In this document: positions 27,098 to 35,031 of the stretch, one piece after another | Numbering within the stretch: the stretch's first letter is position 1 | Layout of the letters: every line of letters begins with the position of its first letter | Assembly: GCA_040752595.1 (NCBI GenBank) | Contig: JBFMGX010000028.1 | Coordinates: 1-64,000 of the forward strand | Reading direction: 5' to 3' | DNA length: 64,000 nucleotides | DNA from: Candidatus Zixiibacteriota bacterium | GTDB taxonomy: Bacteria; Zixibacteria; MSB-5A5; WJJR01 | Made by a program: the position numbers and the translations under genes | The notes under the pieces: generated by a model | Databases searched by the model: none | The model's input: the letters and a program-made list of their open reading frames with translations, nothing else | What the model was told of the DNA's origin: nothing

Positions 27098-27245
27098 ATG
27101 CCCTCACCCGATCCGCCTGCGGCGGATCGACCTCTCCCCCTCGACTTCGCTCAGGGCAAGCCGGAGGGAGAGGTTAGATTTCCCCTCTCCTCTCTGGAGA
27201 GAGGACAGGCTTGCCCTGAGCGAAGTCGAAGGGGTGAGGGGCTGT
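27098..27245. repeat. MITE-like long inverted repeat
   Basis: Left arm CGACTTCGCTCAGGGCAAGC (27141-27160) is the exact inverse of the right arm GCTTGCCCTGAGCGAAGTCG (27208-27227). Outside these the element continues as CCCTCACCC... and ...GGGTGAGGGG, and a GATCCGCC/GGCGGATC hairpin lies at its left. It stands between the convergent aroF and kinase genes and might act as a two-way terminator. A GAGCGAAGTCGAA core like its arm also occurs in the insertion inside the recombinase pseudogene near 11360. The rest of 26905-27333 shows no gene. Confidence 0.75.
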
Positions 27246-27333
27246 CACCGGAGCATTCAACATACCAAAGCCTCAACGTACCTTGTGTTCCTCATTGTGT
27301 TGGACGCTCCAAGAGAGATCGTCTGGCCGGTCA

Positions 27334-29955
27334 TTAGAAGACCTTGTCCGGTTGTTCCAGCAGCCTCTGGAAACGCGGCAGTTCGCGCAGGGGATCGTAG
27401 CGCGGATCGAGACGGAGCAGCGACACAGAAACCAATGAGGGAATCGAGAGCAGGTACTCGATCTGGTCCAAGGCCTGATCGTACTCACCGACCATGATGT
27501 AGATTTGAGCGAGATCCGCGACTCTCAGAGGCCCGGTCATCGCATCCCTGGAGACGGGAAGAATCTCTGTTCCCAACTTGCCTTCTTGGATCGCCTCTTG
27601 CTTCCGATCCAGGCCGGCGTACGCAAGACCCAACGCTCCGTGTACGCGGTGATCATCAGGCCGCTCTTTGAGTTCGTCCTCCAAGATGACACGGGCAGAG
27701 TCGTAGCACCCTCGGGCGCGCGCCGGTTCGCTCATAAGGTCGTAGACCATGGCCCGCAACAGCGTCTTCGGCATCACGCCTTCGTCCTCGAGAGGTAGAG
27801 GTCTCGAGGACAAACGTGCCATCTGCCCCAATGCCGCAGGATAGTCCCGTCCCAACCAGTACAGCCATAACCATCCAAAGCGGGTATAGTCGTCATCCTG
27901 GTTGGGACTGGATGCCAGCGTTGCACGAGCTGAGCTGGTGTCGCCGCGCCAGAAACAGAAGATCTGAGATTTGGCCACGTATCCGCTGACTTGATCCGGT
28001 GCGAGGGCAATTGACTGATCCATCGACTTGATCGCTGGTGCATAATCTCGCAGATAGCGTTCCGTCAACGAAATGTCCTGAGGCAACCAAACGGATCGCG
28101 GATTCAGAACGAACGCCCGTTGTAGCTGTTGCACCGCGTCACGCAACTGCCCCTGCCGCCGCCAGATGAAGGCCCGGGCGGAGAGAATATCGGGATCATT
28201 GGGGAGGCCGACTTCCGCCGTCGACAGCTCGCGCAGCGCGGCGTCATAGTCTCGAAGACCCCAGTAATAGTAGTAACTCAAAGCGATATGCGCCCAAGGG
28301 AGACGCGGCTGCAGAGCCAGCGCCCGGTCAACCGCGGCCTTGGCCAGGCCAAGACGTTCCGGAGTGGCATCGCCCCCTACGCGGTATATTCTGGTATGCA
28401 CATTGGCGAGCTTGGCATACGCCAGGGCGAATGTGGAATCAAGCTGGACCGCCCGCTGGAACATCTGTACCGCCAACTGGCAGTCTTCACGCGTGAGGTC
28501 CGGTCCCCACAGGAGGTCCGACCCCCGCAGATAGGCCTGATACGCCTCCAGATTCCGCGTCGGCATCGCCTCCAAGGCGGCGTGCTCCGAGCCAACGAGC
28601 GTCACATCCATCGCCTCAGCGATCCGCGATGCAATGTCCGCCTGGAGGGCAAAGATGTCGGTCAGCGGCCGCTGGTACGTCTCCGCCCAGAGATGGGTGT
28701 CATCGGAGACCCGGATCAATTGCGGAACAACCCGCACCATGCTGGTATCGCGGCTCTTGTCCCAGCGGATCGTTCCCTCCAACACGTAGTCGACGCCCAA
28801 TTCCCTGGCCACCTCTCGCAGCTTCTTCGTCGTGTTCTTGTACTGCATCGTGCTGGTGCGCGAGATCACGCCGAGATCGCGGATCACCGCCAACTTCGCG
28901 GTGATTTCGTCGGTGATGCCGTCGGAGAAGTACTCGTCGTCCGACGATCCCAGATTCTCGAACGGCAACACCGCCAGCATCTTGCGCTCAGGAAGAACGC
29001 TCCGCCCGGATGGCAGGAGATAACGGGTCACCAGCGCTCCGGCCGCTGCAACGACAGCAACACCCACAACGACCGCGAGTGCCAACTTCCAAGGTCGTCT
29101 CGCAGCGACGATTCTCGTGCTGGTGACGCGGCCGGCACCGGTCAAAGTCCGTCGGAGCGCGGTCAGGTCTGTCACCAAGTCCGCTGCTGACTGATACCGC
29201 TGGGCGGGATCCTTGGCCAGACACTTGGAGACGATCGACTGCAACTGCTCAGGAACGCCTGTCTTGTATCGCGCCAACGGCTCGGGTGTTTCTGTGACGA
29301 CGGCATAGGCGATGGCGGTCTCCGTCTCTCCCTCGAACGGTCGCTGCCGGCACACCAGCTCGTACAGGATCACGCCCAGCGAGAAGATATCGCCGCGATG
29401 GTCAACCCGCCTCCCCTCGGTCTGCTCCGGCGACATGTAATACGCTGTCCCCATCCGGGTGCCCTTCTTGGTGAGGGTCGTCGCCCCCTTCCACCTCGCC
29501 AACCCGAAGTCCGTGATCTTGACCAGACGCTTGGACGTCACCAGGACATTCTCCGGCTTGATGTCACGGTGCACAATGCCATGTTCATGGGCGGCTTGCA
29601 ACCCCTCGGCGACCTGGATCACCAAATCCAGAATCTCCGATAACGTCAGCTTCTCGTCGCGGGCCAACTCCGGCAGGGATCGCCCCTCGACATATTCCAT
29701 GATGAGGAAGGCGCGCCCATCGGCCTCGCCGACATCGAGAAACGTCGCGATGTGGGGATGACTCAGCATCGCCTGGGCTTTGGCCTCGTGGATGAACCGC
29801 TGCCGAGCTTCCGGATCAGTGGATCGACCGGCGGACAGGAACTTGATGGCAACCTGGCGGTCCAAGTTGGTGTCAGTGGCCAGATACACCTCCCCCATCC
29901 CGCCTTCGCCCAGCTTGGCGGTGATCGTGTAATGGGAGATCGTCTGGCCGATCAT
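27334..29955 (-). CDS. Membrane Ser/Thr protein kinase with TolB-like and TPR domains
   Basis: 873 residues from ATG 29955 (AGGG six to eight bases upstream; an in-frame start further out at 30018 adds 21 residues). The Hanks-type kinase (residues 8-270) has GEGGMGEVYLA, VAIK (Lys38), HRDIKPEN (Asp131) and DFGLA (Asp149), so it should be active. One membrane helix follows (291-310). Residues 325-460 (MLAVLPFENLG, YFSDGITDEITAKLA, VDYVLEGTIRW, HLWAETYQR) are the TolB/adenylyl-cyclase-associated fold often joined to such kinases. TPRs fill 470-870. It probably senses something outside the cell and phosphorylates cytoplasmic targets, which are unknown. Confidence 0.92.
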   Translation of the reverse strand: MIGQTISHYTITAKLGEGGMGEVYLATDTNLDRQVAIKFLSAGRSTDPEARQRFIHEAKAQAMLSHPHIATFLDVGEADGRAFLIMEYVEGRSLPELARDEKLTLSEILDLVIQVAEGLQAAHEHGIVHRDIKPENVLVTSKRLVKITDFGLARWKGATTLTKKGTRMGTAYYMSPEQTEGRRVDHRGDIFSLGVILYELVCRQRPFEGETETAIAYAVVTETPEPLARYKTGVPEQLQSIVSKCLAKDPAQRYQSAADLVTDLTALRRTLTGAGRVTSTRIVAARRPWKLALAVVVGVAVVAAAGALVTRYLLPSGRSVLPERKMLAVLPFENLGSSDDEYFSDGITDEITAKLAVIRDLGVISRTSTMQYKNTTKKLREVARELGVDYVLEGTIRWDKSRDTSMVRVVPQLIRVSDDTHLWAETYQRPLTDIFALQADIASRIAEAMDVTLVGSEHAALEAMPTRNLEAYQAYLRGSDLLWGPDLTREDCQLAVQMFQRAVQLDSTFALAYAKLANVHTRIYRVGGDATPERLGLAKAAVDRALALQPRLPWAHIALSYYYYWGLRDYDAALRELSTAEVGLPNDPDILSARAFIWRRQGQLRDAVQQLQRAFVLNPRSVWLPQDISLTERYLRDYAPAIKSMDQSIALAPDQVSGYVAKSQIFCFWRGDTSSARATLASSPNQDDDYTRFGWLWLYWLGRDYPAALGQMARLSSRPLPLEDEGVMPKTLLRAMVYDLMSEPARARGCYDSARVILEDELKERPDDHRVHGALGLAYAGLDRKQEAIQEGKLGTEILPVSRDAMTGPLRVADLAQIYIMVGEYDQALDQIEYLLSIPSLVSVSLLRLDPRYDPLRELPRFQRLLEQPDKVF

Positions 29956-30067
29956 GGGATCGCCCTGATCAAGAAGTCCCGGCACGATTAAGTTAGCGGG
30001 GAGCGCAAGAATCCACAAGGCAGGAGTTCAACGCAGCGACCGTGTGGAGGACGCTGCTGAGCATCGG

Positions 30068-30140
30068 AGTCAGACCGTTGGTGTTGCGCGCCGCAACACC
30101 TGATTGCCAACCGCGCGTAGACCCCGGTTGTCGTGATCTG
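30068..30140 (-). pseudogene. Tyrosine recombinase remnant E
   Basis: The minus strand reads RQITTTGVYARL, then after a one-base shift GNQVLRRA, equal to the tail HITTTEIYARVSNQALRRA of the recombinase at 10824. It lies between the kinase start and the small membrane-protein gene. Confidence 0.65.
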
Positions 30141-30234
30141 CCGGCGGTCCAATCCCTGTGGACCCAGGAGAGTTGGACGGCCCGCTCAAGGGAAGATCGC
30201 CGGGACCGATCTTCTACTTGTGGAGGGTGCCACC

Positions 30235-30516
30235 ATGTCGGTACAGAAACGTGGTCTCTGGTCGATGGTCTCCGAAGCTCCGCCGGTATTCGTCGGCTTG
30301 GCGGGGTCGGTGATCTTGGCGCTGGAGGGGAAGATTCTTCAACCGCTCTTCACGCTGCTCCTCGTCGCCATCCACCGCTACTCGGGACGGTTCCTGTCCC
30401 GCGTGTATCTGACCTCCGATGAGGTGGCAGACTGGACGGCGGTCAGAACGTTGACCACGGTCTGCTGTCTGGCCCTGCCGTTCTACCTTGCCGTGACCAT
30501 GACGTCGCCTTCATAG
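30235..30516 (+). CDS. Small membrane protein, unknown
   Basis: 93 residues. ATG 30235 has GGAGGG seven bases upstream. Two hydrophobic segments are visible (PPVFVGLAGSVILALEG... to about residue 42, and TVCCLALPFYLAVTM at the C-terminus) with a basic stretch (HRYSGRFLSRVYL) between them. No known family recognised. It lies between two recombinase remnants (30068-30140 and 30595-30690), like the genes near 7 kb. Coding status rests mainly on the ribosome site and sensible membrane topology. Confidence 0.5.
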   Translation: MSVQKRGLWSMVSEAPPVFVGLAGSVILALEGKILQPLFTLLLVAIHRYSGRFLSRVYLTSDEVADWTAVRTLTTVCCLALPFYLAVTMTSPS

Positions 30517-30594
30517 GTCCGGATCTCACAACGAGGAGCGACAGGAACGCTCACGGGCATCAAGGGCGCCCGGCCGCGGGGCCGGAGTGGAGTT

Positions 30595-30690
30595 GCTGAC
30601 GCTCTGGCGCCGATCTCCGTCGCTGTGATCTACCGGTGCCCGAAGGTGCAGGTCGCCGGTCCTGTGGTACAGCCGGGTGGCGAAACCGGG
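30595..30690 (-). pseudogene. Tyrosine recombinase remnant F (starts at FATRLY)
   Basis: Minus strand: FATRLYHRTGDLH, then GHR-stop-ITATEIGARAS in a second frame. Similarity begins exactly where remnant A and the J copy end, i.e. just after the RHS box, and nothing upstream matches. Confidence 0.7.
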
Positions 30691-30700
30691 GCGCAGAAAA

Positions 30701-31483
30701 TCACCGTGAGGTGGGTAACGCGCTGACCTGCGCCAGAAAACGCGTGAACAACTCCATCCCCGGCCAGGTCTGCCGCCGCAAGGCACCGTGTCTTTCCACC
30801 CATCGGGGCGCCAACGTCAGGGGAATCAGACGCGGCGCGTCGTTCGCCAATTCCGCGACCAACCTGGCCAGCGCCGCCGAGATCGGCTGCGGCATCGGCA
30901 CCTTCATGATCGGATTGTTGATCGGATCGACGCACCACGCCGCCGGCGACGTCACGTTGTGTTCCCGGCAGGCCGTGGGACGGTGAGGATGGATGCCGCA
31001 GGACTCGTCGACCAGAAAGGGACAGGGAATCCCCAGAGCAAAGTAGTGCGGCGCGACTTCGAGGGCCCGCTCATCATCGTAATTGTCGGAAAGAAACAGT
31101 TCCACAAGACGGGCAGCGACCAGACGCTTTTCAGCCGTTTGAAACCGCGACAGTACTTCGTGCCGACTCGCTTCCGCCCACGTCTCAATCCGGTCCATCA
31201 GATAGAAACACTCAGGGGCCGAAAGGGCGACCATTTGCCGGCAACAGGCCCCGCATTTGGCCCGGCAGGAGATCGCCCGCCCCGCTTTCTGTTCACGGCG
31301 ACTCGCCAAGGCGACCGTGATGTCTGTCAATTCGAGCGCCAGGGGAACCAGATCCCCCAACGACATTGGCCCCGGGTCGATGTGAACCGTACCCCTAATC
31401 TCGCCGTCAGGCGTCGAAATCGAGACTCGCACAGCCACCGCCCCGCCCGGTGATTCCGGTGCCTGATTCGTGCTCTCGCCCAT
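30701..31483 (-). CDS. YkgJ-family cysteine-cluster (putative zinc/iron-binding) protein
   Basis: 260 residues from ATG 31483 (GGGGGAA upstream). The centre has the family's cysteine pattern: C73-x3-CGACC (Cys77, 80, 81) followed by RQMVALSAPE, then CPFLVDESCGIHPHRPTACREH (Cys154, 162 and 172). Such proteins (YkgJ, formerly UPF0153) bind a metal or Fe-S centre; their function is mostly unknown, with some acting in protein modification. The N-terminal 60 residues are not recognised. The gene stands alone between recombinase remnants F and G. Confidence 0.8.
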   Translation of the reverse strand: MGESTNQAPESPGGAVAVRVSISTPDGEIRGTVHIDPGPMSLGDLVPLALELTDITVALASRREQKAGRAISCRAKCGACCRQMVALSAPECFYLMDRIETWAEASRHEVLSRFQTAEKRLVAARLVELFLSDNYDDERALEVAPHYFALGIPCPFLVDESCGIHPHRPTACREHNVTSPAAWCVDPINNPIMKVPMPQPISAALARLVAELANDAPRLIPLTLAPRWVERHGALRRQTWPGMELFTRFLAQVSALPTSR

Positions 31484-31579
31484 GGTTCCCCCGCTGCGGA
31501 TCACAGCATTCCCGGCTACGATTAGCGCGCGGCGAGATCATCGTCAACCGAAATCCATACCGCGGAGAAAGCGCTTCAC

Positions 31580-31625
31580 TCGCGACGCACCGCCCGCCGG
31601 AGCGCCTGATCTGACACCCCGGCAT
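31580..31625 (-). pseudogene. Tyrosine recombinase remnant G
   Basis: Minus strand gives GVSDQALRRAVRR, the end of the recombinase ARVSNQALRRAVGR. Its upstream side is cut by the MITE-like copy beginning at about 31628. Confidence 0.65.
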
Positions 31626-31627
31626 GG

Positions 31628-31804
31628 CAGGTTGCTGGAAGACACATGGGAGTGGTCCCTCGCGCCCATTTGTCATCCCGAGTCCGCCCATGGCGGACGA
31701 GGGATCTGCTGTTTCTCCGATGAGAGGAAAGCAGATTCTTCGCCCCGCCAGAGAGCGGCGGGGCCCAGAATGACATGGATGGTCCTTTGTCAGCATCCCG
31801 CTAA
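31628..31804. repeat. MITE-like element, copy 1, with internal GTCAT palindromic repeat
   Basis: The left end caggttgctggaagacacat and right end tttgtcagcatcccgctaac are imperfect inverted copies and resemble the ends of copy 2 (31880-32049). Inside lies a palindromic repeat from TGTCATCCCGAG (31671) to CAGAATGACA (31775), with stems around CCCCGCC/GGCGGGG. It is non-coding, and its left end abuts remnant G. Confidence 0.6.
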
Positions 31805-31879
31805 CACAATGAGCGGGCGAAGGAGCTCCCCGATCCGTCCTCCGGACGCCGTGCCTGCCGGCAGGCAGGGATCGAGCTC

Positions 31880-32049
31880 TAACAGGCTGCTGAAAAACAC
31901 CATAGGAAGCCTTGAAAACGGGTCTGTCATGCTGAGCGAAGCGAAGCATCTGCTTCCCCTCCCCTATGAAGAAACAGCAGATTCTTCACCCCGCCGAAGA
32001 GCGGCGGGGTTCAGAATGACAGTGTCGGATGGTTTTTCAGCAACCTGCT
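31880..32049. repeat. MITE-like element, copy 2
   Basis: 170 bases with terminal inverted repeats: taacaggctgctgaaaaaca at the left and tttttcagcaacctgcta at the right. The interior runs from TGTCATGCTGAGC to CAGAATGACA with a CCCCGCC/GGCGGGG stem. The CAGGCTGCTGAAAAA end type is common among insertion-sequence-derived elements. No transposase is encoded. The rest of 31484-32263 has no gene. Confidence 0.65.
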
Positions 32050-32263
32050 AAAGGAAGAGCGGACTGTCTGACCACCGACGGGACGAAGAAAACAATACTA
32101 TTTCAGAATACTATACCTATATGCTCGACGCCGCTTAATGCTCGACAGGGGCGGCGTGGCTGTATTTCTTAATCACGTAGTCGCATCCCTCCGCCGTCAC
32201 AGATCGACGCGCCGCGGAGATTGGTACTCCACAGGCCGCAGTCCAAAGCCAAGGAGGTGTCTC

Positions 32264-33478
32264 ATGCGAAGCAGGAGATTCAATCTCATGACTGCCTGCT
32301 TGTCGCTGGCCGGTTGCCTTGTCCTGAGCACGTCAACGACCCACGGACAGGGATTGTGTTATTTGCCGGCCGTCAACTACGCCCCGGGAGATGGTCCTCA
32401 CTCCGTCTTTGCCGCCGATCTGGACGGAGATGGAGATGCCGACTTGGCAGTCGCGAATGACAACAGTGGCACCGTCTCTGTGCTGGCGAACAACGGAGAT
32501 GGCACTTTCGCGGATGCGGAGGACTACGCAATTGGGGGCGGTCCCACCTCGGTGTTCGCCGCGGACCTGGATGGGGATCTCGATCTTGATCTGGCAGTGG
32601 CCAGAAGCCAGACCGACAGTGTCTCGGTGCTGAAGAACCACGGCGACGGGACCTTCGCCGCAGCGGTCAACTACTCCGCCGGCCACAATCCTTACTCCGT
32701 GTTTGCTGCCGACTTGGACGGAGATGACGACGCGGATTTGGCTGTGGCCGACATAGGTTCCCTGTTGATCTCTGTGCTGATAAACGGCGGCAACGGGACT
32801 TTCTCTCCCCCCGTGACCTACGGGGCTGGGGAAGGACCCATTTCTATCTTCGCGGCCGACTTGGACGGGGACGACGACGCCGATTTGGCGGTGGCGAATG
32901 AGAGCGGATACGACGTGTCCGTGCTGAAGAACAACGGGGATGGGACCTTCTCTGCAGCAACTTCCTACGGAGTTGGCAGTTTCCCGTCCTCGGTCTTCGC
33001 CGCCGACGTCGACGGGGATCTCGATGCCGACTTGGTCGTGGCCAACTACGGCACCGACGATGTCTCGGTGTTGGAGAACAATGGGGACGGGACCTTTGTC
33101 GCGGCGGTCGGCTACGGGGCCGGAGACGGTCCGCGTTCGGTCTTTGCCGCCGATTTGGACGGAGATCTCGATACCGATCTGGCAGTGGCCGATAGTCTCG
33201 GCGACGACGTTTCCGTACTCAGGAACAACGGAGATGGCACGTTTGCCGCGGCGAGTAGCTACGGAACCGGAAACGTCGCTGCTTCAGTCTTCGCCGCCGA
33301 CTTGGATGGCGAGTATGATTTGGACCTGGCCGTCGCCAACTTCTTTGAGGACAATGTCTCCATCCTGCTGAGTTGCGCGTGTCCCTGCCCATGTCACGCC
33401 GACCCGATCTGTGACGGCTTGTTGAACATCGTGGATGTGATCGTCGCCTGTGAGGTCGGCTTCCGCGGGTGGCGCTGA
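32264..33478 (+). CDS. Secreted FG-GAP/VCBS-repeat protein with truncated dockerin-like tail
   Basis: 404 residues. AAGGAGG precedes ATG 32264 by six bases; the signal peptide ends near TTHGQ. About eight VCBS/FG-GAP repeats (SVFAADLDGDxDADLAVAN, NNGDGTFAAA) form a likely propeller. The dockerin-like module starts normally (CPCPCHADPICDGLLNIVD) but only its first calcium loop is present: after VGFRG the frame ends at WR-stop, and the downstream gene begins inside this codon stretch without its own signal peptide. This looks like a deletion joining two genes. Paralogue of 2478-3860. Confidence 0.83.
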   Translation: MRSRRFNLMTACLSLAGCLVLSTSTTHGQGLCYLPAVNYAPGDGPHSVFAADLDGDGDADLAVANDNSGTVSVLANNGDGTFADAEDYAIGGGPTSVFAADLDGDLDLDLAVARSQTDSVSVLKNHGDGTFAAAVNYSAGHNPYSVFAADLDGDDDADLAVADIGSLLISVLINGGNGTFSPPVTYGAGEGPISIFAADLDGDDDADLAVANESGYDVSVLKNNGDGTFSAATSYGVGSFPSSVFAADVDGDLDADLVVANYGTDDVSVLENNGDGTFVAAVGYGAGDGPRSVFAADLDGDLDTDLAVADSLGDDVSVLRNNGDGTFAAASSYGTGNVAASVFAADLDGEYDLDLAVANFFEDNVSILLSCACPCPCHADPICDGLLNIVDVIVACEVGFRGWR

Positions 33479-34227
33479 CGGGACTGGTCCTGCCGCTGGA
33501 AATTCGCTCGGTCACGGGAGGCGCGTTCATCGCCAATTCCTTTGACTACCAGGCCATCAATCGCCTGGCAGCCAGCGGCGTGGCGCAGCATGTCGCCAGG
33601 CAATTCTTCCCCGATCCTGAGGTCGCCAATGAATGTAGCGGGCCCGTCTCGCAGATGTACAGACTCCCCGGCTCCGCTTCCGGCACGTTCTTTGCCAGCC
33701 CGAGCGCCATCATGTGGTCGGGAGTGAACTCCACCGAGCCCTGTCTCGCTGCCGGCTCAGACGGTGTGCCGGGGAGCGGATCACCCTCGCTCCTGCTCAC
33801 CTTCGACGTCACCGCCGCCAGCGGCGAATTTGAGATCGACACCTGCTGTGTCAGACCGGCCAACCACCTGGCCTATGGGATTTGCGGCACGTACGATTGT
33901 CTCTTGCCGGCGTTCACCAAGGGCGTGATCACGATTGCCTGCCATTGCCCATGCTGGGCGGATCCCCACTGCGACTCCATCCCCAATGTTCAGGACGTGG
34001 TTGCCACCGTCGACGTCGCCTTCCGCGGCGGTACGCCGACCTTTGATCTCTCCTGCTGGAAAGGCAACCCGGCCGAGCGCACCGACCTGAGTTGCGACGG
34101 AGTATCCACAGTCATCGACGTTGTTCGCATGGTGGACGTGGCGTTTCGGGGGTATGATCCGGCGACGCGGATCTGCGATCCTTGCCTCTGCGATCCCTAC
34201 CCGACGAGTTGTCCGCCTCTACCATAG
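33469..34227 (+). CDS. Dockerin protein missing its N-terminus (fusion scar with upstream gene)
   Basis: 252 codons from GTG 33469. LVLPLEIRSVTGGAFIANSF aligns with LPFEIRAVTPGSFIADTI in the intact homologue at 57802-58656, whose first 50 or so residues (signal peptide and early strands) are missing here. GSPSLLLTFDVTAASGEFEIDTCC and FTKGVITIACHCPCWADPHCD match the homologue. The dockerin-like tail has both loops (DPHCDSIPNVQD, DLSCDGVSTVID), with an insert (CWKGNPAER) and an extra Cys-rich end. Without an export signal it is probably not functional unless read through from the upstream gene. Confidence 0.7.
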   Translation: MALTGLVLPLEIRSVTGGAFIANSFDYQAINRLAASGVAQHVARQFFPDPEVANECSGPVSQMYRLPGSASGTFFASPSAIMWSGVNSTEPCLAAGSDGVPGSGSPSLLLTFDVTAASGEFEIDTCCVRPANHLAYGICGTYDCLLPAFTKGVITIACHCPCWADPHCDSIPNVQDVVATVDVAFRGGTPTFDLSCWKGNPAERTDLSCDGVSTVIDVVRMVDVAFRGYDPATRICDPCLCDPYPTSCPPLP

Positions 34228-34252
34228 CGATCAACGGACAGTGAGCACGGCA

Positions 34253-34284
34253 CGCGGGGCATCCTGACGGTCGGATGCCCCGCG
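34253..34284 (+). terminator. Intrinsic terminator-like hairpin
   Basis: CGCGGGGCATCC (34253-34264) pairs perfectly with GGATGCCCCGCG (34273-34284) around an eight-base loop, 25 bases past the stop of the 33469 gene. The tail is TCCAAATG, poor in T, so strength is uncertain. Confidence 0.6.
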
Positions 34285-34294
34285 TCCAAATGAC

Positions 34295-34355
34295 AGCCTA
34301 TCGCAGGACAGTACCGCTCACCCGTACGTGAATCGCGGGCATCGTCACATGCCGA
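34295..34355 (-). pseudogene. Tyrosine recombinase remnant H
   Basis: Minus strand: RHVTMPAIHVRVSGTVLR-stop-AV, which lines up with RHITTTEIYARVSNQALRRAV without gaps. About half the residues have changed, making it one of the oldest copies. Confidence 0.6.
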
Positions 34356-34586
34356 TTCCCAGCACCCTCTGAACGAGTGACCGAACGCAGCTCACTGCAC
34401 TTCGCTCCTCTGGCCCGCTGCGATCACGGGCATCCCAGCGGTGCCAGGATTCCAGGATTGCTGTACGATCCGGGCACCATGCGCGGCCCGACCGGCACGC
34501 CCGGTGCGGCCGGCAAGTCCGATTCGATCTGAAAGTTCAGTGTGCAGTCCGTTCCCAGAGAGCCGCAGACGTAGGCCTTGATACTG

Positions 34587-34806
34587 GCATGGAATCGCAG
34601 AGGTCGAAGTTGATGCAGAGATATTCACCCGCTTGGTCAAAGTCCGGCATCCACCAGAACGCTCGCGTCGCTGAGACGAAGGCCGTGTTCCGGGGGAGCG
34701 GGCAGGTGTAGAAATGCTGCGGACGATCATCCGGATCGCTGCCGTCCAGCGCGAACGTCAGGATCGATCCCTCGGTGATCGTCTTGTCGCCGATCGGGGA
34801 AAGACA
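34587..34806 (-). pseudogene. Fragment of an Ig-like/cadherin-like repeat protein
   Basis: On the minus strand one frame reads GDKTITEGSILTFALDGSDPDD, a short unrelated stretch, LPRNTAFVSATRAFWWMPDFDQAGEY. This is the putative-Ig pattern (GDKTVxEGxxLxFxxxAxDPD, FxWTPxxxQAGxY) of large surface proteins. No start, no export signal and an open frame of only about 75 codons indicate a fossil. The remainder of 34356-35030 shows no gene that I can support. Confidence 0.55.
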
Positions 34807-35031
34807 AGATGAAAATCGTCATCTTGGCGGCGAAGACACCCATATCGTCGGGATGCTCGAGTGCCCCAAAAGTACAATCCCGCGCACAGGATGAGGCGGT
34901 CAGATGAGAGACAGTGCCGGCCTCAGAGTGTCGTCTGATGACGTTGCAGGGATCACTGTCGTTGTCATCTGCCAATGCCACAGCGCCCGCCGGGTGATGA
35001 GCTGTTGGCAAGATGAGGAGACTCACACATA

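Noticed and set aside
30133-30234. N-terminal extension of the small membrane protein to 30133
   Set aside because: The extension is Arg/Pro-rich and lies in the antisense of remnant E; the ribosome site supports 30235.
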